A model generated the notes under the pieces. It saw only the letters and a list, made by a program, of their open reading frames with translations, was not told the origin of the DNA and did no database searches. The translations under genes and the position numbers were made by a program. From the IMG/VR virus record IMGVR_UViG_3300028831_000274, positions 1 through 39,999 of that record: a DNA stretch of 39,999 nucleotides, one strand, 5' to 3'. Below are positions 30,815 through 36,046 of the stretch, piece by piece. Numbering within the stretch: position 1 is the first letter of the stretch; every line of letters begins with the position of its first letter. Origin of the DNA: a virus.

Positions 30815-30964
30815 ATGGCCAAGAAATCAGCTGAATCTAAGTTCGTAACAGGCGCAAAAGGCACTAAATCCCCCAAGCCGAAGTCTCTCACTCCAGGCAC
30901 CAAGTCTACCAAGAAGGGTGACATGAAGCGTGAAGGTAAATACGCCAGATCAGTTCCTTATTAA
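30815..30964 (+). CDS. Small basic protein, 49 aa
   Basis: Lys/Ser/Thr/Gly-rich, disordered, strongly basic (A-K-K-S-A-E-S-K, G-A-K-G-T-K-S-P-K-P-K-S). CAAGGA lies about 7 nt upstream of the ATG. It is an isolated plus-strand gene among minus genes. Its stop lies 2 nt from the tRNA-like element on the opposite strand. It resembles small basic phage proteins, perhaps DNA- or RNA-binding. Confidence 0.6.
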   Translation: MAKKSAESKFVTGAKGTKSPKPKSLTPGTKSTKKGDMKREGKYARSVPY

Positions 30965-30966
30965 TA

Positions 30967-31052
30967 GGCACGTGTTGGACTTGCACCAACGACCTCATAA
31001 GGATTGGGTGTGCGCCCTACCTATATGCGCTCTGCTTCTGAGCTAACATGCC
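30967..31052 (-). tRNA. Aberrant tRNA-like element with enlarged anticodon arm
   Basis: 86 nt. Visible on the minus strand: a 7-bp acceptor (GGCATGT with ACGTGCC, one G-U), the TA linker, D-stem GCTC/GAGC with a 7-nt loop, and T-stem GTTGG/CCAAC with a 7-nt loop TGCAAGT. The anticodon arm is about 15 nt too long. CATA(T)AGG pairs with CCTTATG, leaving a 17-nt loop, so no anticodon can be assigned. The residues that normally form the G18-Psi55 contact also look changed. CCA is not encoded. It may be a decayed tRNA, a tRNA mimic, or an RNA with another task. Confidence 0.5.
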
Positions 31053-31059
31053 ATAATGG

Positions 31060-31308
31060 CTATTGACCTTCACTGAGTATGTCCCACATATCGCAGATAA
31101 TCTTATAGCATAGTACCAAATCTTTTCTCAAGACGTCAAGGTTTTCCTGCATCAATTCGGGCTCATCTATGTCATTGAACCATATAGGATCATCTCTATT
31201 TAATAAAGAGAAAACAGGTTCTTCTAAAAGTTTCTTGCATTGAAGGCGTAGAGCGCCCATATCTTCTAGGCGCCTACGTATTTCTTCTAGTGCCTTATCC
31301 TTGGCCAT
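31060..31308 (-). CDS. Hypothetical helical protein, 82 aa
   Basis: Helical, acidic C-terminal half (L-M-Q-E-N-L-D-V-L-R-K-D-L-V-L-C-Y-K). It overlaps the upstream gene by 14 nt and ends 8 nt before the tRNA-like element. No recognised family. Confidence 0.55.
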   Translation of the reverse strand: MAKDKALEEIRRRLEDMGALRLQCKKLLEEPVFSLLNRDDPIWFNDIDEPELMQENLDVLRKDLVLCYKIICDMWDILSEGQ

Positions 31309-31504
31309 CAGACTTTACCTCGGGCTCAGTGGGCATTGAGGATTCAGGAGCCACAGGCATAGGCATTGCTAATACCAAATATTCTTTGCCTTCAGGATCT
31401 TTAATCGGCATGCCCATTACCTCTATGAATTTCATTGAGGGAAGCACAGAAGCGAAAGATCCTAAACTTTTTTCCTCGATGATTGATATAAATTGTCTAG
31501 TCAA
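31295..31504 (-). CDS. Hypothetical protein, 69 aa
   Basis: A beta-hairpin-like middle (Y-L-V-L-A-M-P-M-P-V) and a Pro/Glu-rich tail. Overlaps both neighbours by 14 and 8 nt. Not recognised. Confidence 0.5.
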   Translation of the reverse strand: MTRQFISIIEEKSLGSFASVLPSMKFIEVMGMPIKDPEGKEYLVLAMPMPVAPESSMPTEPEVKSDGQG

Positions 31505-31700
31505 CTATTATCTCCTCTTTGAATTCAGCTTTAATTTCTACTAATGTGCCTTCATTCTTATAAATCTTTGACTTAGGAAATTTAGCATGAAATTGATAGG
31601 CTTGCTCTATGGTGTCTAAATAATATGGATCGTAAAGCTTGTCTCCTTTGTTTGGATCACTCATAGGATTGATAAGTTTTTCTACCAGAACTAGATACAT
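31497..31700 (-). CDS. Hypothetical protein, 67 aa
   Basis: Contains Y-Y-L-D-T-I-E-Q-A-Y-Q-F-H-A-K-F-P-K-S-K. Soluble, mixed alpha/beta. It overlaps its upstream neighbour by 10 nt. Not recognised. Confidence 0.5.
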   Translation of the reverse strand: MYLVLVEKLINPMSDPNKGDKLYDPYYLDTIEQAYQFHAKFPKSKIYKNEGTLVEIKAEFKEEIIVD

Positions 31701-31906
31701 GATTCACCTACATCTTTTATGATTTTATTTTCTAGTTTATAAAGTTTCATCTCAATTTCTCTTTTGGCACGATGTAAATCTACCATAACTCCAATATGAT
31801 CCAACATCCAACCGATTTGGCCATTTACCTTATCATTGAGTTCCAATATATCACTTTGGTAAATATTTCTTAAATCTTCAATCTCTTTGTCATAATCTTG
31901 AGCCAT
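31691..31906 (-). CDS. Hypothetical helical protein, 71 aa
   Basis: The ATG at 31906 is chosen because AGGAGA lies immediately upstream. A longer in-frame start at 32035 would put the promoter inside the gene. The protein is a coiled-coil-like helix (D-K-E-I-E-D-L-R-N-I-Y, then A-K-R-E-I-E-M-K-L-Y-K-L-E). First gene of the minus operon that runs to 29.6 kb. Confidence 0.58.
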   Translation of the reverse strand: MAQDYDKEIEDLRNIYQSDILELNDKVNGQIGWMLDHIGVMVDLHRAKREIEMKLYKLENKIIKDVGESCI

Positions 31907-31939
31907 CTTCTCTCCTAGAGTGAGTAAGGGGTTTTCTGC

Positions 31940-31968
31940 CTTATAGCCAAACGGCTTTTTTTGCCCAA
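31940..31968 (-). promoter_or_regulatory. Candidate promoter of the 31.9-29.6 kb minus operon
   Basis: Minus strand: -35 TTGGGC (31963-31968), 17-bp spacer, -10 TATAAG (31940-31945), about 30 nt upstream of the ATG at 31906. The -35 is weak and the -10 good. Confidence 0.4.
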
Positions 31969-32133
31969 TCTTTTTCTTGCATTGATGAAAAAAAAGATTT
32001 ACGTAAAATGGCCTTGAGAGATAAAATGTTCCCATCTCTAGTTCAGAGTAAGGCCTCCATAGACATAGGGTTTATGGGGATCTGGGAGCTTCCGAGTTTA
32101 CGGAGCTTGTTTTCTTGGGGGCTCTTTTTTTTC

Positions 32134-32163
32134 TTGTTAAAATTGTTTGGCTTGGCCTATAGT
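32134..32163 (+). promoter_or_regulatory. Promoter of a putative small RNA
   Basis: -35 TTGTTA (32134-32139), 18-bp spacer, -10 TATAGT (32158-32163). A run of eight T just upstream (32124-32131) follows a short GAGC/GCTC stem and might end earlier transcription. Confidence 0.42.
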
Positions 32164-32169
32164 CTTGAC

Positions 32170-32267
32170 ATGCATTAACCAAGTGCAAAAGGCGTTGTAG
32201 CGACGCCAAGGCCCGCTGGACGCCTATATCTTGTGATGACCTTCCTTGATATAGGCGTTCTTTTTTG
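32170..32267 (+). ncRNA. Putative structured small RNA ending in a terminator
   Basis: There is no convincing coding frame, but a promoter-like sequence stands in front and a strong terminator behind, giving a transcript of about 98 nt. It contains TGCA...TGCA near the 5' end, a GGCGT/ACGCC hairpin (32191-32195 with 32203-32207) and the terminator stem. Target and function unknown. It could be an antisense or regulatory phage RNA. Confidence 0.42.
32220..32266 (+). terminator. Rho-independent terminator 1
   Basis: ACGCCTATATC (32220-32230) pairs perfectly with GATATAGGCGT (32248-32258), 11 bp, 17-nt loop, followed by TCTTTTTT. Only the plus strand has the T-tract. Confidence 0.8.
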
Positions 32268-32325
32268 AGACGTATTTTCACACATGACTAATAGTCCCAG
32301 GTGTGCTTTCTTACCTTGGACATCG

Positions 32326-32368
32326 AAGGCCCCACTGTCTGCACACCAGCGATGGGGCTTTCTTTTTT
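32326..32368 (+). terminator. Rho-independent terminator 2
   Basis: AAGGCCCCA (32326-32334) pairs with TGGGGCTTT (32353-32361), 9 bp with one G-U, and an inner CTG/CAG extension, followed by CTTTTTT. About 100 nt after terminator 1. A weak promoter (TTGAGA at 32265-32270, 18 bp, TAATAG) lies between them, so this may end a second short RNA of about 65 nt. Otherwise it is a back-up terminator. Confidence 0.75.
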
Positions 32369-32537
32369 ACCCCATAAAAAATTTTTTCCCAGTCCATAGC
32401 CAGTATGTCCACGCCCATTGGACATATTACACAAACTTACCAAATCTCCCTAGGTATATGGCAAAATTTTTCCATCTTGTCGCCGAATTATTTGTCCAAC
32501 AGGTCAGAAAAAAAATTCGGGGTTCTATCAATCTTCA

Positions 32538-32648
32538 TTTTCTGAGATAAAATTTTATATTCATTTTGGCTTAAGTGTGACCGAGGGGAAATTCCATATT
32601 TTCTGTAAAAATTTTATATTGAAAATGACGTAAATGTGATCGAGGTGG
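32538..32648 (+). repeat. Imperfect direct repeat (two units, about 60-bp period)
   Basis: Units start at TTTTCTG (32538 and 32599), share AAAATTTTATATT (32549-32561 and 32608-32620) and end in TAA-x-TGTGA-x-CGAGG-x-G (about 32572-32587 and 32631-32646). The AT-rich block next to a conserved box could be iterons of an origin, or tandem promoters with TATATT as -10. No gene lies here. Confidence 0.55.
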
Positions 32649-32666
32649 ACTGATATTTGTATTCAT

Positions 32667-32678
32667 AGTACCGGTACT
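32667..32678. promoter_or_regulatory. Perfect 12-bp palindrome
   Basis: AGTACCGGTACT, a perfect palindrome just right of the direct repeats. Candidate operator or origin-binding site. No second copy seen. Confidence 0.35.
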
Positions 32679-32772
32679 GTTAAGGAATGTCATCAAATCT
32701 TTTCTTTAATAAAACTTGGGATTGATAGGATCCTTTGGATTGAATGTGAAGCGAGCCATGTTAGCAGGCGTA

Positions 32773-32815
32773 ACCAAGTTCTACTGTATCTAACCAGGTG
32801 GTTGGTTATCTTGGT
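32773..32815 (-). other. Nested inverted repeats after the TerS-like gene
   Basis: ACCAAG (32773-32778)/CTTGGT (32810-32815) encloses TAACCA (32791-32796)/TGGTTA (32803-32808), directly downstream of the TerS-like stop. On the minus strand this folds into a two-part hairpin but lacks a T-tract. It could stabilise the mRNA end or be a protein-binding site such as a packaging signal. Confidence 0.35.
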
Positions 32816-32820
32816 AAATA

Positions 32821-33300
32821 TTATTCTAGCGCGCTCTTATCGCTCTTTGACTTATGCGTGAGCTCAGCGGGATTCTTAGACTTGTTGACGATGAAGTCAA
32901 AAGCTGCCGTAGCTATTACGTGAGCCTGATTCTTGACGTCTTCTTGCTCATAGCCCCTATGTCGGCCTTGCGTCTTTAACATGAAGCAACGCAAGCCTGT
33001 ATCTTTGTGCGTAATCGCATCTCGAAAGCAAGATTCCTCTAGTTCGTCAATCAGCCTTTCGCGTGCACTAACAAGGGCTTGATCAAGTTCCGCATCGGCA
33101 TCACATTTACGACGTATTAAATGGCGCGTAGTCCCTAGGGCATCGGCGACCCTAGATAGGTTACCATCATGCTTAGCGATGAGTTCGAGTATAATTTCCT
33201 TGGTAATAGGGATGCCTGGTTTAGGGCGTTTGGCTTTATCGCCTAGTTGGCCTTTGGGCTTTTTGACTATTGGGTATTTATCTTTAGGCTTATTTTCCAT
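32821..33300 (-). CDS. Terminase small subunit-like DNA-binding protein
   Basis: 159 aa. A basic N-terminus, then a helix-turn-helix (about 46-65: G-N-L-S-R-V-A-D-A-L-G-T-T-R-H-L-I-R-R). A helical segment E-L-D-Q-A-L-V-S-A-R-E-R-L-I-D-E-L-E and T-G-L-R-C-F-M-L-K-T-Q-G-R-H-R-G-Y follow. This order resembles Fis-type-HTH small terminase subunits, which recognise the packaging site. It is 6 kb from TerL, separated by accessory genes. A general HTH regulator is the alternative. AGGTAGG precedes the ATG. Confidence 0.65.
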   Translation of the reverse strand: MENKPKDKYPIVKKPKGQLGDKAKRPKPGIPITKEIILELIAKHDGNLSRVADALGTTRHLIRRKCDADAELDQALVSARERLIDELEESCFRDAITHKDTGLRCFMLKTQGRHRGYEQEDVKNQAHVIATAAFDFIVNKSKNPAELTHKSKSDKSALE

Positions 33301-33361
33301 GCCTACCTATTGGCTTTTGTGGCTAGTGCGCCATTGCATAGCGCCCCCGCCGTACTCAAGG

Positions 33362-33404
33362 TTGATTATACACAATCAATACCTTACAGTTTATTTTGTG
33401 TCAA
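33362..33404 (-). promoter_or_regulatory. Promoter of the TerS-like gene with overlapping palindromic operator
   Basis: Minus strand: consensus -35 TTGACA (33399-33404), 17 bp, TATTGA (33376-33381). A perfect TATAAT is also present (33365-33370). The inverted repeat TTGATT-N6-AATCAA (33362-33379) covers both -10 candidates, so a dimeric repressor bound there would block transcription. Confidence 0.5.
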
Positions 33405-33439
33405 GTATTTAATTTAATGCACCATACCGAAATATATCA

Positions 33440-33468
33440 TTGCATATATAACCATACCATGTTATAGT
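33440..33468 (+). promoter_or_regulatory. Early promoter of the 33.5-36.8 kb operon
   Basis: -35 TTGCAT (33440-33445), 17-bp spacer, -10 TATAGT (33463-33468) with TG in the extended -10 position. Direct repeats ACCATACC at 33421-33428 and 33451-33458 lie exactly 30 bp apart, one upstream of the -35 and one inside the spacer. This is consistent with a regulator on one helix face. Confidence 0.62.
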
Positions 33469-33513
33469 GTTAGGCAATACGGGCCAAAAGGGCCTAAAGA
33501 AAGAAGGTCAAAT

Positions 33514-33774
33514 ATGAAAACACTAGCAGATTTTAAACGGGCCTTGACTATAGGCTCACAATGGAAGTTTGAGAACTGGTTGTATGGAACATACGGAATA
33601 CGCACGATTACAAAAGTTTTATCTAAAGGTTTTTGGTGCTTACGCGAGGATGGCATTGAGGTTTATATTGATTTTCCTAGAGCCTGTAATTGTTGCATAG
33701 TCAACTCTAAGGTGAGAATATACACGGAGCATGAAGAAGAATCTAAAGTTATGTTTGTTTTTGAAAGAGTTTAG
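33514..33774 (+). CDS. Hypothetical early protein, 86 aa
   Basis: Beta-rich small domain: T-I-G-S-Q-W-K-F-E-N-W, Y-G-I-R-T-I-T-K-V-L-S-K-G-F-W-C-L, Y-I-D-F-P-R-A. The G-x-R-x-I-x-K-V pattern recalls small OB- or SH3-like phage/plasmid proteins. First gene after the early promoter. AGAAGGT lies about 7 nt upstream of the ATG. Its stop is 7 nt before the first conserved hairpin. Confidence 0.6.
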   Translation: MKTLADFKRALTIGSQWKFENWLYGTYGIRTITKVLSKGFWCLREDGIEVYIDFPRACNCCIVNSKVRIYTEHEEESKVMFVFERV

Positions 33775-33781
33775 GCTTCAC

Positions 33782-33807
33782 TCACTCCTAGAACTATCTA
33801 GGGGTGA
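33782..33807 (+). promoter_or_regulatory. Intercistronic hairpin, copy 1
   Basis: TCACTCCTAGA pairs with TCTAGGGGTGA (11 bp, one G-U), tetraloop ACTA. It starts exactly 7 nt after the previous stop. The next ATG is 33 nt later, behind AAGGAG. The downstream linker is also similar to that of copy 2. Confidence 0.7.
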
Positions 33808-33840
33808 TATGACGGTTAAACCAACAAAAAGGAGTTTAAT

Positions 33841-34026
33841 ATGCCTAAATCACAAAATAGTTATGACGAATTATTATCTAGAGCAAAACTTAAAAGTGAA
33901 GCCTATTTAAAAGTCCAACAAGATACGAAAGATATTTGCAATCTATCCGAAAGGGATTTAGAGCATATGCAACATGCTCTTTATTTAGAGTTATGCGAAA
34001 AAGCCTTGGTTAGGGCCTACGATTAA
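33841..34026 (+). CDS. Hypothetical early protein, 61 aa
   Basis: Helical and charged (Y-D-E-L-L-S-R-A-K-L-K-S-E-A-Y-L-K-V, L-S-E-R-D-L-E-H-M-Q-H-A-L-Y-L-E-L). AAGGAG precedes the ATG. It is flanked on both sides by the conserved hairpins. Not recognised. Confidence 0.6.
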   Translation: MPKSQNSYDELLSRAKLKSEAYLKVQQDTKDICNLSERDLEHMQHALYLELCEKALVRAYD

Positions 34027-34033
34027 TTCTTCT

Positions 34034-34059
34034 TTGCCTCTAGAGCTATCTAGGGGCAA
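34034..34059 (+). promoter_or_regulatory. Intercistronic hairpin, copy 2
   Basis: TTGCCTCTAGA pairs with TCTAGGGGCAA (11 bp, one G-U), tetraloop GCTA. It again starts 7 nt after the stop of the preceding gene. Compared with copy 1, outer pairs C-G and A-T are replaced by T-A and G-C, keeping the stem. The next ATG is 29 nt away behind AAAGGAG. Confidence 0.7.
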
Positions 34060-34088
34060 GCTAAGCATTAATCGACAAAGGAGACTAT

Positions 34089-34262
34089 ATGAAAGAGTAT
34101 CTAGTCTGGACTATTTTTGGTTGTATCTTTCGAGTAGACGGCCGTGATATGTATGAGGCCCGCTTAGAGGCTATAAAGAAGCTGAAGGGCGGTGATAAAA
34201 TAAGAGGCATGCAAGAATCAAAAGAAAAGGAGTTATGCAATGAATACTACCATAAAATATAG
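34089..34262 (+). CDS. Hypothetical early protein, 57 aa
   Basis: Starts M-K-E-Y-L-V-W-T-I-F-G-C-I-F-R-V, a hydrophobic strand or short membrane-like segment, then Y-E-A-R-L-E-A-I-K-K-L and a Lys/Glu-rich end. It lies behind the second hairpin with AAAGGAG. It overlaps the next gene by 23 nt. Not recognised. Confidence 0.58.
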   Translation: MKEYLVWTIFGCIFRVDGRDMYEARLEAIKKLKGGDKIRGMQESKEKELCNEYYHKI

Positions 34263-34674
34263 TGATTTTTTTGAATCACGCCAACGCAATGATGGAACTA
34301 GCTTTATCGCACTGAAAGATGAAAGGCCCGAATATCTTTCTGATTTTTTATATGAGATACACGGGGGGTATTTGCCCGATGACTGGACATACCGCATAAT
34401 CATGGAAGCTTTCGAGGAGCTGGAAATAGATAATTTAGAAGATATTACCATAGAAGCGGATTGCTATTACCACGATTTGGATCAATGGTTTTCATTATAT
34501 CGCGGATCTCATGAGCTGTGCAATGAGGCCCTTGAAGACTTTGGGCCTTTTGATGATATTTACAAGATTATTTCAACGGCACAAGTCTTAGCAAAAGAGC
34601 GTATTTATGAGGTCGTGAATGATTTTATGGAAACCCATAAAAATGATGAAATAAAAGAGGAGGAAATAAAATGA
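34240..34674 (+). CDS. Hypothetical acidic early protein, 144 aa
   Basis: Acidic, helical, with no membrane segment (I-M-E-A-F-E-E-L-E-I-D-N-L-E-D-I-T-I-E-A-D and C-Y-Y-H-D-L-D-Q-W). AAGGAG lies 7 nt before the ATG. The stop overlaps the next ATG. The acidic surface could suit a nucleic-acid-mimic or host-factor-binding early protein, but that is speculation. Confidence 0.6.
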   Translation: MNTTIKYSDFFESRQRNDGTSFIALKDERPEYLSDFLYEIHGGYLPDDWTYRIIMEAFEELEIDNLEDITIEADCYYHDLDQWFSLYRGSHELCNEALEDFGPFDDIYKIISTAQVLAKERIYEVVNDFMETHKNDEIKEEEIK

Positions 34675-34727
34675 CTTTTTTAGGAGTAATGCTATTTTTC
34701 ATAGTATGCGACTGGCTAGAAAGCTAA
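34671..34727 (+). CDS. Membrane microprotein 1, 18 aa
   Basis: T-F-L-G-V-M-L-F-F-I-V-C-D-W-L-E-S, one short hydrophobic stretch. It starts in the ATGA overlap behind GAGGAGGAAA. Very short, so only moderately likely to be a true gene. Confidence 0.4.
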   Translation: MTFLGVMLFFIVCDWLES

Positions 34728-34734
34728 GTTTGCT

Positions 34735-34866
34735 ATGGAAATTAATAGGCCTGCGGGTTATGAGGACAAAATAACCCGTGAGGTATGTATGGTAAACAGT
34801 TTTGTGATAGGCTTGGTCATGATGACAATTATTTTAGGCACAACCATTTACTTAATCAGGAGGTAA
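34735..34866 (+). CDS. Membrane microprotein 2, 43 aa
   Basis: A polar N-terminus (E-I-N-R-P-A-G-Y-E-D-K), then one transmembrane helix (V-I-G-L-V-M-M-T-I-I-L-G-T-T-I-Y-L-I) and R-R. The last codons supply the AGGAGG for the next gene. The start has no obvious ribosome binding site of its own, so re-initiation after the previous gene is likely. Confidence 0.5.
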   Translation: MEINRPAGYEDKITREVCMVNSFVIGLVMMTIILGTTIYLIRR

Positions 34867-34867
34867 A

Positions 34868-34981
34868 ATGGCTATATTTATAGGCTTCATTATATTCTTT
34901 TTTCTATTTATGATGTTGGTTCAAGAACATTTAGAACTTAAAGAAAAAGTTAAAAAGATCGAAGAAAACATAAAGGATTAA
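34868..34981 (+). CDS. Membrane microprotein 3, 37 aa
   Basis: An N-terminal transmembrane helix (I-F-I-G-F-I-I-F-F-F-L-F-M-M-L-V) and a charged cytoplasmic helix (E-L-K-E-K-V-K-K-I-E-E). AGGAGG lies 5 nt before the ATG. Third consecutive one-span microprotein in the early operon. Confidence 0.55.
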   Translation: MAIFIGFIIFFFLFMMLVQEHLELKEKVKKIEENIKD

Positions 34982-34983
34982 TA

Positions 34984-35253
34984 ATGAATTCAGAAAAAGA
35001 TAAAGATTACAAAAGATTAAATAACGATTTACAAGAACTTTTGCTTAATTATAAAGAAAGTTCTTTAACCCCAGGAGAATTTTGCCATCAAATTGTTTTT
35101 GTGATTGCACGACTCGCCACAGAAATTGGTTGTTGTCTACACTCTACAACCATGCTTTTGCAAGACGCCCTCACGACTGGAATTTGTGAAGGGTTATCAA
35201 AGCTTCATCCGGATTTAGCACATAACCCTAATCATGAGCATAATGATGATTAA
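34984..35253 (+). CDS. Hypothetical early protein, 89 aa
   Basis: Soluble, helical (L-N-N-D-L-Q-E-L-L-L-N-Y, F-V-I-A-R-L-A-T-E-I-G-C-C-L), His/Asn/Asp-rich tail. It overlaps the next gene by 20 nt. Not recognised. Confidence 0.58.
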   Translation: MNSEKDKDYKRLNNDLQELLLNYKESSLTPGEFCHQIVFVIARLATEIGCCLHSTTMLLQDALTTGICEGLSKLHPDLAHNPNHEHNDD

Positions 35254-35557
35254 CAAACAAGTTTTATGGAAAAATTGGGAGTTACGTGAAACTCCATATG
35301 ACTTGAAGGCCGAAATCCGGTTACATATTCCATTGACTGGCTGGGAAGCTTATTTAATCGCACTCAATCCCGAAAATGATGATGAGTGCATAGCTTTAGT
35401 TAATACGCCTGAAAATGGCTGGATATGCGAAGAAACGGCTTTCTGGGGCTTTGAAACGCTTGTACAGAATAGTGACGAGCAAATCATTGACAAAGAATAT
35501 AGGCCTCGATTGGTTAAAGAATTGATTAAAATACTAAATAAGAGGAAAAAGAAATGA
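35234..35557 (+). CDS. Hypothetical early protein, 107 aa
   Basis: Starts are possible at 35234, 35243 or 35246. Beta-rich middle (L-R-E-T-P-Y-D-L-K-A-E-I-R-L-H-I-P, W-E-A-Y-L-I-A-L-N) and a basic end (L-N-K-R-K-K-K). The stop overlaps the regulator ATG. Not recognised. Confidence 0.55.
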   Translation: MSIMMINKQVLWKNWELRETPYDLKAEIRLHIPLTGWEAYLIALNPENDDECIALVNTPENGWICEETAFWGFETLVQNSDEQIIDKEYRPRLVKELIKILNKRKKK

Positions 35558-35748
35558 CTCCGCAAGAAATATTGGCATTGAGAATGAAATATAAACTTAG
35601 CCAACGCAAAATGGCTATAAAAGCTGGAGTGGCTCCCTTAACATGGTGTCAATGGGAAAATGACCATGCTAGGCCGAATCGACTAAACCAACAAATATTG
35701 AACTATTTAAAGGAGCGCCTCAATGACCCCTACGCCATTAAACCTTGA
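35554..35748 (+). CDS. XRE-family Cro-like regulator
   Basis: 64 aa, a single helix-turn-helix domain: L-R-M-K-Y-K-L-S-Q-R-K-M-A-I-K-A-G-V-A then W-C-Q-W-E-N-D-H-A-R-P, the usual XRE pattern ending in W-E-N-x-x-x-x-P. Length fits Cro-like proteins with no extra oligomerisation domain. It may bind the palindrome at 33362 or the repeats near the early promoter. AGAGGAAAAA precedes the ATG. Confidence 0.78.
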   Translation: MTPQEILALRMKYKLSQRKMAIKAGVAPLTWCQWENDHARPNRLNQQILNYLKERLNDPYAIKP

Positions 35749-36046
35749 GAAGATAAAGACTGTTGAAATGTATGCGCTGGCCTTGATTAGCGCCACCATA
35801 TCGTTAAATACTTTGCAAGGAGTTGAACTTTTGGCCTATAATGAAGGGCTTCTTGAAGAGGAAGAAGAGGAACTTAGCAAAACAATATGCTGGGAGATTA
35901 AGCGCTTGCAGAGCTTATACAAGAAGCAATTGGAAAGCGTATCGGAACGCATCCCTGATTATGTCGAAGAAAATCTCATAGAAGATTTAAAAAAATTATT
36001 TGATAAACCTAAAGAAAAGAAAAAACGGAAGGTCAAAGATGAATAA
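35723..36046 (+). CDS. Hypothetical helical protein, 107 aa
   Basis: Helical with E-E-E-E-E-E-L-S-K and a Lys-rich end. It starts 26 nt before the XRE stop with AAGGAGCG upstream and overlaps the recombinase start by 8 nt. Not recognised. Confidence 0.55.
   Translation: MTPTPLNLEKIKTVEMYALALISATISLNTLQGVELLAYNEGLLEEEEEELSKTICWEIKRLQSLYKKQLESVSERIPDYVEENLIEDLKKLFDKPKEKKKRKVKDE

Noticed and set aside
31290-31544. 84-aa plus-strand frame over the minus mini-gene operon
   Set aside because: It is antisense to three overlapping minus genes with coupled starts and stops.
32072-32281. 69-aa minus-strand frame in the non-coding region
   Set aside because: It runs through the strong terminator stem at 32220-32258 and has no ribosome binding site; its Arg/Lys/Ser-rich sequence looks random.
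32284-32550. 88-aa plus-strand frame in the non-coding region
   Set aside because: It contains a strong terminator hairpin and T-tract near its start and lacks a ribosome binding site.
32706-32759. 17-aa minus-strand micro-frame downstream of the TerS-like gene
   Set aside because: The Asn-Pro-Lys-Asp-Pro pattern looks protein-like, but it is too short and has no ribosome binding site.
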